Source: Maniola hyperantus
Taxonomy: Eukaryota > Arthropoda > Insecta > Lepidoptera > Nymphalidae
Length of the DNA stretch: 64,000 nucleotides
Reading direction: 5' to 3'
Assembly: GCF_902806685.2 (NCBI RefSeq)
Contig: NC_048541.1
Coordinates: 2,663,465-2,727,464 of the forward strand
Both the position numbers and the translations under genes were made by a program. The notes below the pieces were generated by a model. It saw only the letters and a list, made by a program, of their open reading frames with translations, was not told where the DNA came from and made no database searches. Every line of letters begins with the position of its first letter. Position 1 is the first letter of the stretch. Positions 1 to 11,027 of the stretch are shown piece after piece.

Positions 1-109
1 CCCTCTAGTATTTTCATGTACTACCTACTTAGTTTTTATTTTAAAATTATGTTTTGTGGTTTGTTCAGGTACAAAATATAACACAATCTTTCTCCCCAAT
101 ATTTAGAAA

Positions 110-212
110 AGCGGATGTCTATATGCATTCTGCATGCCAAATTTCAGCCCGATCCGCCCAGTAGTTTGAGCTGTGCGTTGATAGATCAGTCAGTCACCTT
201 TTCCGTTTATGT
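110..212 (-). mobile_element. Helitron-like element H1, internal fragment
   Basis: Reads, on the minus strand, the (GACT)n and AGCTCAAACTACTGGACGG part of the H1 family seen complete near 3.1, 15.0, 18.7 and 62.7 kb. Both termini are missing. It abuts the SINE that follows. Confidence 0.7.
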
Positions 213-525
213 TACGACGACCGCCTCGTATTCGGGAGGTCGGGGATTCGATCCTAGGCACGCACCTCTAACTTTTCGGAGTTATGTGCGTTTTAAGAAA
301 TTAAATATAACTCGCTTTAACGGTTAAGGAAAAACATCGTGAGGAAACCTGCATGCATGAGAGTTCCCGTAATGTTATGAAAGGTGTGTGAAGTCTGCCA
401 ATCCGCACTTGGCCAGCGTGGTGGATTGTAGTCAAACCTTTTTCATACTGAGAGGAGACCCGTGCTCTGTAGTGAGCTGTAGTGTATGCTCTGTGAGTGG
501 CTATGAGTTAATCATCATCATGACC
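213..525 (+). mobile_element. tRNA-derived SINE, family S2
   Basis: Holds the S2 body: a B-box-like GGGGATTCGATCC around 242-254, then CACGCACCTCTAACTTTTCG, the AGGAAACCTGCATGCATGAG block, the CCAATCCGCACTTGGCCAGC block and an ATCATCATCATGA 3' end. The tRNA-like head (A box) is missing at the junction with the preceding Helitron fragment. Other copies lie at 4.7, 7.15, 19.8 and 59.6 kb. Confidence 0.75.
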
Positions 526-952
526 TACATAATAAATAGTTAAAGACATGGAGAGAGATAGAGTAAATGAGTTGGCCTGCTTCCATCATATAGACTTCGT
601 TCCTACTACCACGTGTGATCGCAGTCAAAGGCAAAATTCAAATTCAAATTTCATCGGATAAAAAGTAGACAAGTATAACTTATATCCACCTTGTTGGATC
701 TAGGTTACTAGAACATGAAAACAGCTATGAATTTTTCTCATTTCAATAAAGTGGGAGGTATTCAGTTCTTCATTGAATTTCAATCAAGTATTATCAGTGA
801 AGCAATAGCGATTGCAAACGCACGGAATATTAATAACGACCGAGGAAATCGCCTTTCCTTTGTAAAGAAGACGCAAGCTGAATAACAGTTTTTTTCCCAT
901 CTCAATATAGTATTAAGATTTGCTTTGCATAACATTATAATATATTTTTTTA
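526..952. other. AT-rich sequence, nothing recognised
   Basis: No coding potential, no repeat family recognised by eye and no terminal repeats. It separates the S2 SINE from the H2 Helitron-like element. Confidence 0.5.
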
Positions 953-1163
953 CTAGCTGATGCGTGCGAGTTCGCTTGCGTGGATTTAGTTTCTAAAAAT
1001 CCCGTCGGAACTCTTTGCTTTCTAGGACATAAGTAGCATATGTCCGTCTCCGCGATGCAGGCTATCTCTGAACCGAATTTCGTCAAAATCCGTTAAGCGG
1101 ATGGACCGTTAAAAGCTAGAACACACAGACAGACACACTCTCGCCTTTATAAAGTACCCAAGG
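953..1163 (-). mobile_element. Helitron-like element H2, diverged copy
   Basis: Begins (minus-strand 3' end) with CTAG preceded by A, followed by the GCGAGTTCGCTTGCGTGG hairpin region and the GGACATAAGTAGCATATGTC block. It ends near a short ACAG microsatellite and TTTATAAAG. It matches the H2 copies at 2058 and 56886 on the opposite strand. Confidence 0.7.
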
Positions 1164-1994
1164 ATATACAACGTTAGTTTTAGTATACGCAAAACCTGAA
1201 AGTAGTTTGTTCAGAACAGCATTCATTGCAATCATTTTTACTACGGGTTATTTTTTGACCAAAAAATACTTTTAAATCCTGCAATTTTGAACACCCAGTT
1301 GAATGACCGCCTGCACCAGCTGATTCGAGTCGTGCAAGCGGGAGCGCGCATGATCGACACCACCCGTCCCGTTCGCTCACAGCCGCTCGCTTGGGGTGAC
1401 CATGTTTTTCGAGGACAACGACTCAACAAAACAACTATTTATATTGGATATTTATATTGGACTATTAACTAGTTATATTGGTATAACTTACCAATTTAGT
1501 AACGTAAATTTTCATTAAATATTTTTGAAATGTAGATTAACCCACCAAAGTTGATAAAATTTTGTAGACATCGCTCAAGACCCTGTTCTGTCTCTGATTT
1601 GTAAGATTTTCGTAAAATGATGTACAGTTTCAGTAAAAGAAGACTACTTATAAAGATATCGTGCGAAGCATGCATTGTCATTGACGACGATTAGGTAAGG
1701 TTAGGCAAGAAGGTTGACCTCAAACTGACCCTAATCTTCTTACTGGTGACCCTTAGTCCAGTTAGTAGTAAGAGTACGCATAATTATTAACCACTATTAA
1801 CCCGATTGAGTACTTGACTGACTTTGTAGGACAATTAGCCGATTACTGAGTATGTAAATCTTATTAATAACTAGGTTTACCTATGGCATTGTTAGGTACT
1901 TTTCAGGTCAACTACATGTTTGTTAAGATAATAAAGATTATTTATTTTATTTTTATTTTTATTTTTTAAGTGTAAACACTTAACTTGTCGGTGA
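1164..1994. other. Unassigned sequence
   Basis: The short open frames here (about 60 codons) overlap on both strands and show no recognisable domain. The stretch 1290-1420 is more GC-rich than its surroundings but I could not assign it. An AT-rich T-run region lies at 1930-1970. Confidence 0.4.
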
Positions 1995-2400
1995 TAAAAA
2001 ACGGCTAAGTGCGAGTCGGACTCTCACACGAAGGATTCTGTACCATCGCACAAGAAATCCATACTAGTATTATAAATGCGAAAGTGTATCTGTCTGTCTG
2101 TCTGTCTACAGTAACGGTGTTCAACCGATTTTAAGAAATTTGGTACAGAGATAGCTTGCATCCCGGGGAAGGACATAGGCTACTTTTTATCCAGGAAAAT
2201 TAAAGAGTTCCCACGGGGTTTTTAAAGATCTAAATCCACGCGGACAGAGTCGCGGGCATCATCTAGTAACACTTTATAATTTGTTTTGTGAGCGACAACA
2301 ATTCACGACTTTCAGATTTTTCCCATATAGGTACTTGTGCTATTGCTACCAGCCATATTTCATGGTTCTAGGTCAACGTGATGTACCCTATGGTGTTGAT
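1995..2400 (+). mobile_element. Repeat family R, split by a Helitron
   Basis: Starts with the family head (CTAAGTGCGAGTCGGACTC) and resumes after 2266 with the AGATTTTTCCCATATAGG and TTCATGGTTCTAGGTCAACG blocks typical of R copies at 11028, 25680 and 60438. The interruption is the H2 element at 2058-2266. R is non-coding, about 425 bp when complete, and its class is unknown to me. Confidence 0.7.
2058..2266 (+). mobile_element. Helitron-like element H2, complete, nested in R
   Basis: Starts TCCATACTAGTATTATAAA after an A, and ends with a CCACGCGGACAGAGTCGCG hairpin, GGCATCAT and CTAG before a T. TC-start, subterminal hairpin, CTAG end and A|T flanks are the known signature of Helitrons. It has a (TGTC)n block, is 209 bp long and encodes nothing, so it is non-autonomous. 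Confidence 0.8.
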
Positions 2401-2664
2401 TAATGGGTCTTGAAAGGCTCTATCATCTCGTCAAGTCACGTAAGCGATCAATATGATAAGTGGCTCATGCGAACAATGTCGTGTGACCGCAAAAATCCGC
2501 ATTAAGTATCTGAAAGGGCTTCGATGTGACCTGCCTCTTTGACCCGGTTTCGCCTGTGGGTATCGTCTTAGCAACAATGCATGCCTAAATAGCTTATGTT
2601 TAGATACTTCTGAATTAGCACAAAAATTTGCAGGTAATGCTCGCTCCGCGTGAATTTTCAGTAG

Positions 2665-2749
2665 GTTTTTTCAGCGGGCTCCCAACACGTCTGCCCCATC
2701 CGCCGTCGGTTCTGCGACAGACATGACCTGCCCATTGCCACTTCAGTAG
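2665..2749 (-). mobile_element. RTE retrotransposon 3' fragment, split by a MITE
   Basis: On the minus strand this matches the RTE segment encoding the GHVCRR...GRRVLEWRP region of the longer copy at 14461-14880. The match appears to resume after the M2 MITE (about 3035-3055, AGCTTGCTAATCC). It is a short relic. Confidence 0.6.
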
Positions 2750-2753
2750 GTAC

Positions 2754-3030
2754 GCTTAGTATAAGATTTTACGTCTCACCTACGTTGCTAGAATTCGAGA
2801 GTCGAAACACAATAACGGTAAAATGGACCTAAAAACCCTTGCATTAAAGTAAAAAAATCACTGACACTGATTTTAATTTCGCAACGTTTCCGCTTGGAGC
2901 GCTGACTGTAGATGTGTACACAAACTTGAGCTTTAAAACAAGGCGGTTAAGATCGAGTTTACTATAACGCGGAAGTGTTTCGACACTCGAATACTATCAA
3001 CGTTGATGAGATATAAAATCTCGTACTCTC
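2754..3030 (+). mobile_element. MITE, family M2, with GTAC target duplication
   Basis: Terminal inverted repeats begin GCTTAGTATAAGATTTTACG on the left; the right end is a diverged complement (AAAATCTCGTACTCTC). It is flanked by GTAC on both sides (2750-2753 and 3031-3034). The interior TTCGCAACGTTTCCGCTTGG is shared with M2 copies at 19892 and 40493. It has no coding capacity. Confidence 0.8.
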
Positions 3031-3108
3031 GTACAGCTTGCTAATCCTTGGAGCACTACACTTACGTTTTTTAATGTTATTTCAAAGGATTGGCATGACG
3101 CAAAATCT

Positions 3109-3334
3109 TCTAAATATAAAAGGAAAAGATGACTGACTGACTAACTGACTGACTGATCTATCAACGGACAACTCAAACTACTGGACGGATCAGGCTGAAA
3201 TTTGGCATGCAGATAGCTATTATGACGTAGGCATCCGTTAAGAAAGGATTTTTGAAAATTCAACCCCTCAGGGGGTGAAATAGGGGTTTGAAATTTGTGT
3301 AGTCCACGCGGACGAAGTCGCGAGCATAAGCTTT
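3109..3334 (+). mobile_element. Helitron-like element H1
   Basis: Starts near TCTAAATATAAAAGG, carries (GACT)n and AGCTCAAACTACTGG-like sequence (CAACTCAAACTACTGG here), a CCCTCAGGGGGTGAAATAGG block, and the CCACGCGGACGAAGTCGCG hairpin. The terminal CTAG is mutated to CTTT. Confidence 0.75.
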
Positions 3335-3393
3335 CATATAGTTGTGTACCTAATAAAATCGAAAGTAATTTATAATCATAATAACGCCCACCC

Positions 3394-3700
3394 TGGCTTC
3401 GCACGGGTAGCTTATCTCAATTTTAGCAGGGATCTCTAATTTTTTTGAAAATAAGTTAAAGCCTATGTCACTCAGGAATAATGTAGCTTTTTACTCGTGA
3501 AAGAATTTTCAAAATCGGTTCAGTAGTTCCAGAGATTACTTCCTACAAACAAACTTCGGCGGTGTTCCATTAGATTACAACATGGGGTTATTCAAGGGGC
3601 GGACCAACAAATTGGTGGTACTGCAAATGTTCATGGGCGGCGGTAATCACTTAACATCAGGTGACCCGCCTGCTCGTTTGCTCGCCATTTTTTTTTTTTT
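3394..3700 (-). mobile_element. Degenerate Helitron-like element followed by a SINE tail
   Basis: 3394-3560 resembles the element at 28197 (CACTCAGGAATAATGTAGC, AATCGGTTCAGTAGTTCC). 3590-3700 has the GGGCGGCGGTAATCACTTAA...CAGGTGACCCGCCTGCTCG block ending in a T/A run, as in lepidopteran SINE tails. Borders are approximate. Confidence 0.5.
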
Positions 3701-4148
3701 TTTAAACTTGCACACTTTAAGTCTTTATAATATGATACCTACAGATAAACACTCTTCATAGAGCGAGCGTTTCCGCGGCACAAGTTGTTATGTCTGCAGC
3801 CCGGGGACTTCATCAGCCTTCATCTTGTTAGTTTCCGCTCCAGTGGGGACCCTCCCGGCATAGCGCCCGAATTCACTGTCGTATGTTTTACTTATACAGC
3901 CATATAATGTATTCTTTCGGCAATGTGCGGAATGGAGCGGAAGAAAATGTCATGTATTTTCATCCTACGGGAAAAGTGGGGAGTTTTTTGTGGGCTTCCC
4001 TTCAGACAGCACGTGGTCGGAACCCTCATATTATGAGAATGACTTGAGCATATGTCAGCGCTGAGATGACCTCTGAACGCGCTTGTCTTATAAATGGAAG
4101 GTCCCGGGTTTGATTCCCAGCATAGGAAGTTAGGACGAGTAAACTTAA

Positions 4149-4335
4149 AAATCATCATCATCTTCATCATTATCAACCGATAGACGTCCATTGCTGGGCA
4201 TAGATCGCTTGTAGGGACTTTCCATACCATGGTCTTATGTCGTTTGGATCCAGCGGCTCTGTGCGACTCGTTTGGTGTCGTCTTCCAAAGCTGCGCTTTC
4301 CGGTGCGAGGTCGCCATTGAATACCCAACGTTCAT
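4149..4335 (-). mobile_element. RTE retrotransposon 3' end, short copy
   Basis: A plus-strand ATCATCATC run (the GAT-rich tail on the minus strand) precedes sequence complementary to the RTE C-terminal coding end (CCAGCAGTGGACGTCTAT-like). It is heavily 5'-truncated. The open frame here on the minus strand mixes RTE tail and unrelated sequence and is not a gene. Confidence 0.65.
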
Positions 4336-4567
4336 TGTTTTCTATTATGTAGATACCTATATTCCATGATTCTTCCCTCTAAGATACTATCAACTCATGT
4401 TTTGAATATCAGTATTGATATATTCAAGTGCGGCGCTAGGCTTTGTGAGATTTGAATAAACGCCTCTCTTGCTCTGAGATCGCCCGCGAATAAATATAAG
4501 CCAATGCCGCTGATAGGATTTTCTTTGGCATTGGATATTCAGTATTCACAGAATAACCGTATTAAAC

Positions 4568-4731
4568 TAGATAATGGCCGCGACTTGAGCCGAGTTGATA
4601 TAATTTTTTTAATTCCCTGGAGAATTAATTTTCCGGGATAAAAAGCCTATGCTACGCGCCAGGTCTCTAGCCGTATCCGTGTAAAAAATCAGGTTAATCC
4701 GTTGATCCGTTGCGACATGATCGAAGCAAAA
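4568..4731 (-). mobile_element. Helitron-like element H2, degenerate
   Basis: CTAG at the start, then GGCCGCGACTTGAGCCG, TTTTCCGGGATAAAAAGCC and ATCCGTTGATCCGTTGCGAC, all H2 landmarks on the minus strand. The far end is replaced by the SINE that follows. Confidence 0.6.
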
Positions 4732-5029
4732 TTAATCATCATCATGATCAAGTATGTATCAAGTATCAACACATCGTTGGCTCGGGTCTCATCTCAGAAT
4801 GAGAACGGTTTAGGTCATAGTCCACTACGCTGGCCAAGTACGGGTCGACATACTTCACACACCATTGAGAACATTAAGGAGAACTCTCAGACATGCTGGT
4901 TTTTTCACGGTGTTTCTTTCACCAAGCGATATAATATAGCGAGTGATATTTAAACGCACATAACTCGGAAAAGTTAGAGGTGTGTGCCCGGCATTGAACC
5001 CCCGACCTCCCGTATAGGAGGCGGGGAGA
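4732..5029 (-). mobile_element. tRNA-derived SINE, family S2
   Basis: Minus-strand copy of the S2 body, from the ATCATCATCATGA tail at 4736 through the AACTCGGAAAAGTTAGAGG block to the B-box region (TTGAACCCCCGACCTCCCG). The A-box end is lost near 5025. Confidence 0.75.
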
Positions 5030-7149
5030 AAATGGATTCTGAACCTCAAATCTGCTAGGTGCACTGTACTAGAGTAAACTAGCTGTAGATGCATTCAACG
5101 CGACGTCTGATTTATTGCAATCTGTGTAGCCGGAAAACCAGTAGCTACATAGTTATCAGAGCCTTCTTATCGGTAGCATCTTCACGCACATTGCCTATAG
5201 CTGTTATTACACTTGCTCGATATTCAGTTCGCGATCTCAATTATTCATAGTTTCGCGCTTTGGCTGGACGCGCAATGGTGCGAGTAATGATGGAAATGTA
5301 AAGGAAAGAAGTAGATAAGCTTTACGTAGATGCGAGCAGTGATAGAACGTCCACTTCCTTTTCGGGAGATCATCGGAAGTTCGACACCGATTTGTGTTTC
5401 CTACCAATTACAACCCGGATATCTTTAACACAAGATTGAAAAGGCATCTTTTAGGTAAACACGTGTCCCATCTTAGGCCACATCATCACTTTCCATCAGG
5501 TGTGATTTTGGTCAAACGTTTGTCAAAAAAAACAAGGATGCGCTCTGAATTATTCATGCGTTGAAGCCTCAGTCACAGCCTCAGTGATGTGATGACGGAA
5601 GTCAGATAAGGACACAGATTATGCGATCGGACAGACATGACAAGTTAAATCGTGGTAACGGGGTATTTAATTGGGAAAGATTTGTGATAAGATCATCGAT
5701 ATAACAAACACGATAGATGGAACAAAATTTTTCACGGTTTTGGAACCAAATAAATCAGCGCTGCCACCTCTTAGATACTAATGAACGACCCGTTTGAAAT
5801 CCAGACGTCACTGAGGTTGCATTGGTGCTAAAGCACCAATGAGTCGGTGCCATTTTGTTTGTTCAATGGCCCTGTCCATACGAAGTAATATATAAGTCAA
5901 TGCAGATCCATGATTTTGTGCCTAATGAGTTTTAAATCTGGGAAATAATATACAGTACCCAGTAGGAATTATTGTATTTGCATAGTCAATGGAATTTAAG
6001 TAAGTGCTTACTTCTATAGAAGAATCTCTTAACTATTCAAAAGCACTTTAGTAAAAAGTTTGTAAGTACTTAGTCGAATTAATAGGAATTTTCTTTGAAA
6101 GTGAAACAGTTTTGCAAGTGGCGATATTTTTAAGCACAAACTTCTTTATAAATGTCATGTACGAGTACATTCTGTATTCTATTCCCTTTGTATTCTATGG
6201 AAGAGGTAGATAAACCGCTGGCCTTTTGCCCCTTTTGTTTAAGTCGGCTCCGTTTCTGCACCATAAAAATGTACGTACAAATCGAATCGCGTTTTTAATT
6301 AAGTAAAAAGACTGAGACTTTCTACTACTATGCAGTATATCACAACATGGTTGTTTAATTAGATGTAGGTACCATTTTATTTTGTGTACGGAGGACTTTT
6401 CTGGGGCTCTATTTATAATTCCATGATCATTTATTTTACGGCAATGTACATAAATGATAGCCGCTTGCTTCAGCTCAAATTTTTCATTTTGATAAAAACA
6501 ATAAAAACCGGGTCGGTCAGCATAATATTAGTATGGACATTAAACGAGGAGAAGGAGGAACGCAGCCAGCGTTCTGGGCACCTTGCCTTGTTACAGTGAT
6601 TTAGATTTAGATGCTATTTTTGACTTGGAATTTTAAATTTATTTTATTTTAAAATTTTGGTTCGTGTTAAATAAATTTAAATTTATTCCAAAAAAAAACT
6701 TAACTTAACCTTAACTTAAATAAATACTTACTCTACCGTATTATACTCTACAGAAAAAAGTTGCTATTTCGAAATTAGGAATTTGTAATGTAAAAAGTTT
6801 GATACCTATGACTTGTATGTAGTTAAATTGCATGCACTTTTTGTCACTCGCTTACTTCGCGAGGGCTACAGAAAAATGGTTTTATGTGGTAAAGTGACAT
6901 TACTTTAAAGAATCCTGGGTTTCACTATATAAAACATGGTAGGCCTATGTTAAATCTTTGTGTCGTAATTCAACAACAAACCTTAAGGTAAAGGATTAGG
7001 GATCACAATTAATGTTGTTTCAGGTTTAAAAAAAGGTTACTTCAAAAGGAGTGTCGTTAATTAACTTTTTAGGTGTCTTACAAAGAGCTTTAGAAAACCA
7101 CGCCTCTTTATGTCCTACGGTGGCTAACGATTTTATAAACAGCGAGCAA
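5030..7149. other. Mostly unique AT-rich sequence
   Basis: About 2.1 kb with no recognised repeat and no coding stretch with a domain. A 10-bp perfect hairpin (CATTGGTGCT / AGCACCAATG, 2-nt loop) lies at 5820-5841. The 71-codon open frame at 6384-6599 shows no family features and looks accidental. Confidence 0.4.
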
Positions 7150-7330
7150 TTAGTGATAGATGGAACATCCACCACTAATTCGGAGGTCGGGGGTTCGATC
7201 CGTGTTCCACCTCTAACTTTTCGGAGTTACCTATCTACTTTTTCAGCAATTTAAATATCTTGCTTTAGCGGTGATAGGAAAACATAGAAGTAGAACAGAA
7301 ACCTGCATGCTTGCGGGTGAGAGGAGGTTT
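7150..7330 (+). mobile_element. tRNA-derived SINE, family S2, 3'-truncated
   Basis: Contains GATGGAACATCC (head), the B-box GGGGGTTCGATCC near 7188, CACCTCTAACTTTTCGGAG and GAAACCTGCATGC. It is followed at once by an S1 SINE in opposite orientation. Confidence 0.7.
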
Positions 7331-7337
7331 GGTATAT

Positions 7338-7531
7338 ATTTTTTTTTCTTTCTTTTTTTTTTAAAGAATATTAGCCATTTTTTTTTAATGACTAATATTC
7401 CCCTTTCCTCTCCAATTAAGCGTCAAGCTTGTGCTAGGAGTAGGTACGACAATAGTGCAACGGGCGGGGTTTGAAGCGTCGACCTTTCGGTTTTCAGTCC
7501 ACTCCTATACCGGTTGAGCTATTGAGGCTCA
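7338..7531 (-). mobile_element. tRNA-derived SINE, family S1
   Basis: On the minus strand the head reads GCCTCAATAGCTCAACCG, a pol III A box, with a B-box-like GGTCGACGCTTCAAACC (diverged). The body ends in TTTAAA and an A run. Copies lie at 20528, 23175 and 26768. The tRNA-like head is not a functional tRNA. Confidence 0.8.
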
Positions 7532-7564
7532 ATATATGGATGGATATATGGATAATTCTTTCCC

Positions 7565-7690
7565 ACGCTAGGATACTCCGGGCTGCATGCTAAAGTCAGA
7601 AATGAGGAGATTCATAGGAGAACCTGAGTAATTGGCATAGCTCAAACAGTCGCGAAGCTGAAATGGTTTTAAACGAGCCACAACACACTA
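7565..7690 (+). mobile_element. RTE coding relic
   Basis: Contains CAGAAATGAGGAGATTCATA and GGAGAACCTGAGTAATTGG, matching the region encoding the IRNEEIRRRTRVT motif in the RTE copy at 9640. It has a frame break and is only a relic. Confidence 0.65.
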
Positions 7691-7699
7691 ATAGTTGAA

Positions 7700-8640
7700 C
7701 GATATAATATTAAGGAGGTGGTTCAGGGCTTTGTTACGCAAAATTAAAAGAGGCGGCTTTAGAAGCTTTTCGTTTGATGACTTTCGTTTTCTTAAGTGAT
7801 TCAGGAGTGAACGGACTTAGCGTCTATCGGCTGAGACGACTATGATAGATGAAGTTTAACTTAAGCACAGATATAAATTAACTTAGGTGAGATTATTTTT
7901 TCATTATTGGTGCCAAATGAAGTCAACGTCACATTGAATTTGGCAGACGTCATTCGAGAGCAAGTCAGCAATGTACTTTAAATGGGCCACAATATGCAGT
8001 GGGGAGTTTTGAAAGCTTGCCAAATGGCTTCTCCAACTGAGCAAAAATTCGCTTAACCTCCTGAGATATGAGCTTTTATGGATGTATTCTGAACTATCCT
8101 TTATCTTGTATTTTAATGAAAATATTATTAGACTAAGTTGCCTCATGAATTTTTAAATATTTAAGTAATTTTGGCATTGGTCTAGTCTATGCTGATTTCT
8201 TGCGGTAAAAAGTATCTCTATATCGTATAATATTACCTCATTGTTGTGGGTCATAACCTCTTTCTATTATGGTCCAATAGGATTAAACTGTTACCTACTG
8301 GTTATACTTACTTACCTACTATAAAAAATATAGGACATCCTGTTACTGCAATCCAAGCACAATGAGTGCGACAAAGCTTTCTAGCAGCTTTTGCAACGCT
8401 TTATCGATACAACTTTCTACGAGATTCATTCAGTTTAGTCGTAAATAAGATAAAAACAAATAAACACATTATTTTATTAGTATGGAAATGTCGATGAATA
8501 TGTTTTTCGTCTCTTCAGTTACGTGCAAAGGAGATAAGTAATTGAATTAACTATTAAAAAAACCCTTTTATTCTTTAAAGGGAGGAAGCTCTTTTGCATT
8601 GTATTTATTTCAATTATAAATGTCGGAAACCGAATACATA
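7700..8640. other. Unassigned sequence
   Basis: No repeat family recognised. The 80-codon minus-strand open frame at 7904-8146 has no recognisable motif. Confidence 0.4.
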
Positions 8641-8699
8641 CAATTCGCACCCTTCGCGATTCTGTAAAAACTACAGACGTTTTTGCCTCTGCGGCAATC

Positions 8700-9031
8700 C
8701 GGGATCAGCCAATTTTGAACTGTATTTAATCTGGCTTTAGGGTTGTTTTTTGGTTTGGGGTGATCCGGTAGGGATGCTGCGTCGCCGTATGTATTATAAA
8801 TTGGTTTAGAGAGGCGCGGGGGAGGCGGCCTCTCGCTCGATACCGGGCAGTCGTCTGTGGCTCGCGCGGAGGTTCGCGCCTCTCAAAAACTATCGGGATA
8901 CGAAAAATAAACACCCCCTATACTGATGCAACGAAGTTTTCGAAGTTCAAGTGTTATGTAACATGCGTGTAGTGTCTATTTTGTTATCTGTGGTGATATT
9001 GGAGTGATACCGCTGGAACTTAACGTAGAGG
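8700..9031 (+). promoter_or_regulatory. Candidate host promoter and untranslated first exon
   Basis: Seen: a TATTATAAAT sequence near 8790, then a CpG-rich block (8810-8885), a more ordinary stretch, and a splice-donor match at 9031-9038 (AGAGG|GTGAGTACG, GT at 9032). A short upstream open frame of 10 codons starts at ATG 8927. The block is the most GC-rich unique (non-repeat) stretch in the first 20 kb. Inference: a TATA promoter plus a non-coding exon 1 read to the right, whose next exon would lie beyond the repeats. It could equally be an unrecognised transposon fragment. Confidence 0.35.
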
Positions 9032-9639
9032 GTGAGTACGGTTCTGTATGTAAATAGGAGATAAGGGTTGCGATGTCTAGTACAATAATATACCTACAGT
9101 ATATCTACATACTAAATTAAGCTAATTTTAGTATAGTGTAACTTTGTGTATGCCAATATGTGGTCACGTGTAGTGTGTGTATGTCACAGGTAGAGTTCAA
9201 GACCGAAATGGGATTAGCTGAAAAATACAAGAAGTTTTCGTTTATTCATATACAGGGTGGGATTTTGGTGTTCGGTTAAGCGAAACTGAAAAACTATAAG
9301 ATATTGAAAATCAATAGAGATATGAACGGAATGTTTGCATCGTTTTTAAAAATAAGAAAAACTACACATTTTCGGATTTCTCACATAATATTAGACACGT
9401 GTGATAAAGTTTTTTGCGTATTTTGATTTTTGACAGCCGTGTCCACCATGTTGGATTTTCCATGACGTCATTAGTCACACGGGACGAAGTCAATGACGCC
9501 AAAATAGGTGTAACGAGCAATTTCAGAGAAAAGATGGATCAAATAAACAAATAGATTAAAATCACAATCCTTATGACGTAGTTGTAATAGGTAGGTATAC
9601 TTAGTCTCAGGTATCTACTTACAAGCCTTTTAGCTTTTT

Positions 9640-10076
9640 TATTCCTCAGTGCTTAAGACCAAAGTCTTCGAACAGTGCGTGTTGCCAGTGATGACATATG
9701 GATCCGATACATGGTCGCTAACTATGGGCCTCATAAGAAAGCTCAGAGTCACTCAGCGGGCGATGGAGAGAGTCATGCTTGGGGTTTCTCTACGTGATCA
9801 AATCAGAAATGAGGAGATCCGTAGGAGAACTAGAGTAACCGACATAGCTCAACGGGTTGCGAAGCTAAACTGGTAATGGGCAGGGCACATAGTTCGTACA
9901 ACCGATAGACGTTGGGGTTCCAAGGTGCTGGAATGGCGACCTCGCACCGGAAGACGCAGCGTTGGACGGACGACATCAGACGAGTCGCAGGGAGCCGCTG
10001 GATCCAGGCGGCGCAAGACCGTGGCGTGTGGAAGTCCCAACAAGAGACCTATGTCCAGCAGTGGACGTCTATTGGT

Positions 10077-10132
<56 letters not shown>
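9640..10132 (+). pseudogene. RTE-type non-LTR retrotransposon, 3' end of reverse-transcriptase ORF
   Basis: Encodes the end of an RTE-clade endonuclease/reverse transcriptase. Landmarks are CVLPVMTYGSDTWSL (the segment after the RT fingers and palm), RAMERVMLGVSLRD, IRNEEIRRRTRVTDIAQRV, then WAGHIVRTTDRRWG and LEWRPRTGRRSVGR. An in-frame TAA at 9874-9876, where related copies have Gln (see the minus-strand copy at 14482-14847), breaks the frame, and a shift follows near the ESQGAAGSRRRKT region. The 5' part (endonuclease and catalytic RT core) is absent. The element ends in a (GAT)n tract. It is a dead 5'-truncated copy; partial copies recur throughout the window. Confidence 0.85.
10077..10132 (+). 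repeat. (GAT)n tail of the RTE copy
   Basis: About 18 uninterrupted GAT/TGA units, the 3' terminal microsatellite typical of RTE elements. It encodes poly-Asp or poly-Met in accidental frames. Confidence 0.9.
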
Positions 10133-11027
10133 TCCACTATAAAAGGATTATCAGAAATTTCACTGAGAGCGCATACAATGCACACTACCTACTGCTTACT
10201 CTATTTATTTCTAGAGTAGATACAAGATACTGGTAGATGCATTTGACGATTCTTCAAAAGTACCTACCTACTTGTAAAAATATTTTAATATTGATTAGAT
10301 TTTTTGAATTTGACTGACCTCTTATGTCGTCCACAATTATTATGTAGACCTCTTGCAACATTGTAGCGATTTTCATTATGCGACAACAACAATTTACATT
10401 AATAACGACGTAGAATATAGGTAGCTATGGTAGAACAAAACCTACACCTATTGCTCCGAGAGGAAGTTGGCTCTCAGAAGCTCGGTATATTCAACGCTTC
10501 AAAGTTATTGTTGTTGAAAAATCCATTCAAAGGTTTTTTCACTCTTATTGTTTAGCTACGGAAGTTGGTAAAGGATCGCTGTATAAAATTTTGCGTGTTA
10601 AAAATCCGGGTGGGTGGACCCCAGCCGTAGCCTAGTTATTTTTGCTATTATTTCAGCCTTGTTTTTGCCCAAACACGAAATTATGCACTTTGGAAGGAAA
10701 CAATGAGAAATCGTTTGTTCTTTCTTCGGTTAAAATATTAAATTCAGGCGCAAAAATTTAAGTAAAATATTATATACTTGGTTTGATTGACCTAGATAAA
10801 AAGCTGAGTTTCCCATCTAAAATTTTACTAGTATAATTTAGTTTTACTTGAGTTTTTGCATGGATATATCTCCAGGTCTTTAATTATAATTAAAGACCTT
10901 TAATTATAATGAAAAGTATCTTATTATGCATTAATGATTCAATGATCCTCTGTCGGTTTCTAGGATGCAAGCTATCTTAGTGCAAAATTTCGTAGAGAAT
11001 CTGTTCAGCGAGTAGCGACTAAGCCAT
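10133..11027. other. Unassigned sequence with a 24-bp palindrome
   Basis: No gene seen. A perfect 24-bp palindrome (GGTCTTTAATTA / TAATTAAAGACC) lies at 10875-10898. A weak Helitron-like stretch lies near 10940-11020. Confidence 0.45.

Noticed and set aside
9925..10236. Poly-Asp / poly-Met frames near 10.1 kb
   Set aside because: They translate the (GAT)n tail of an RTE copy.
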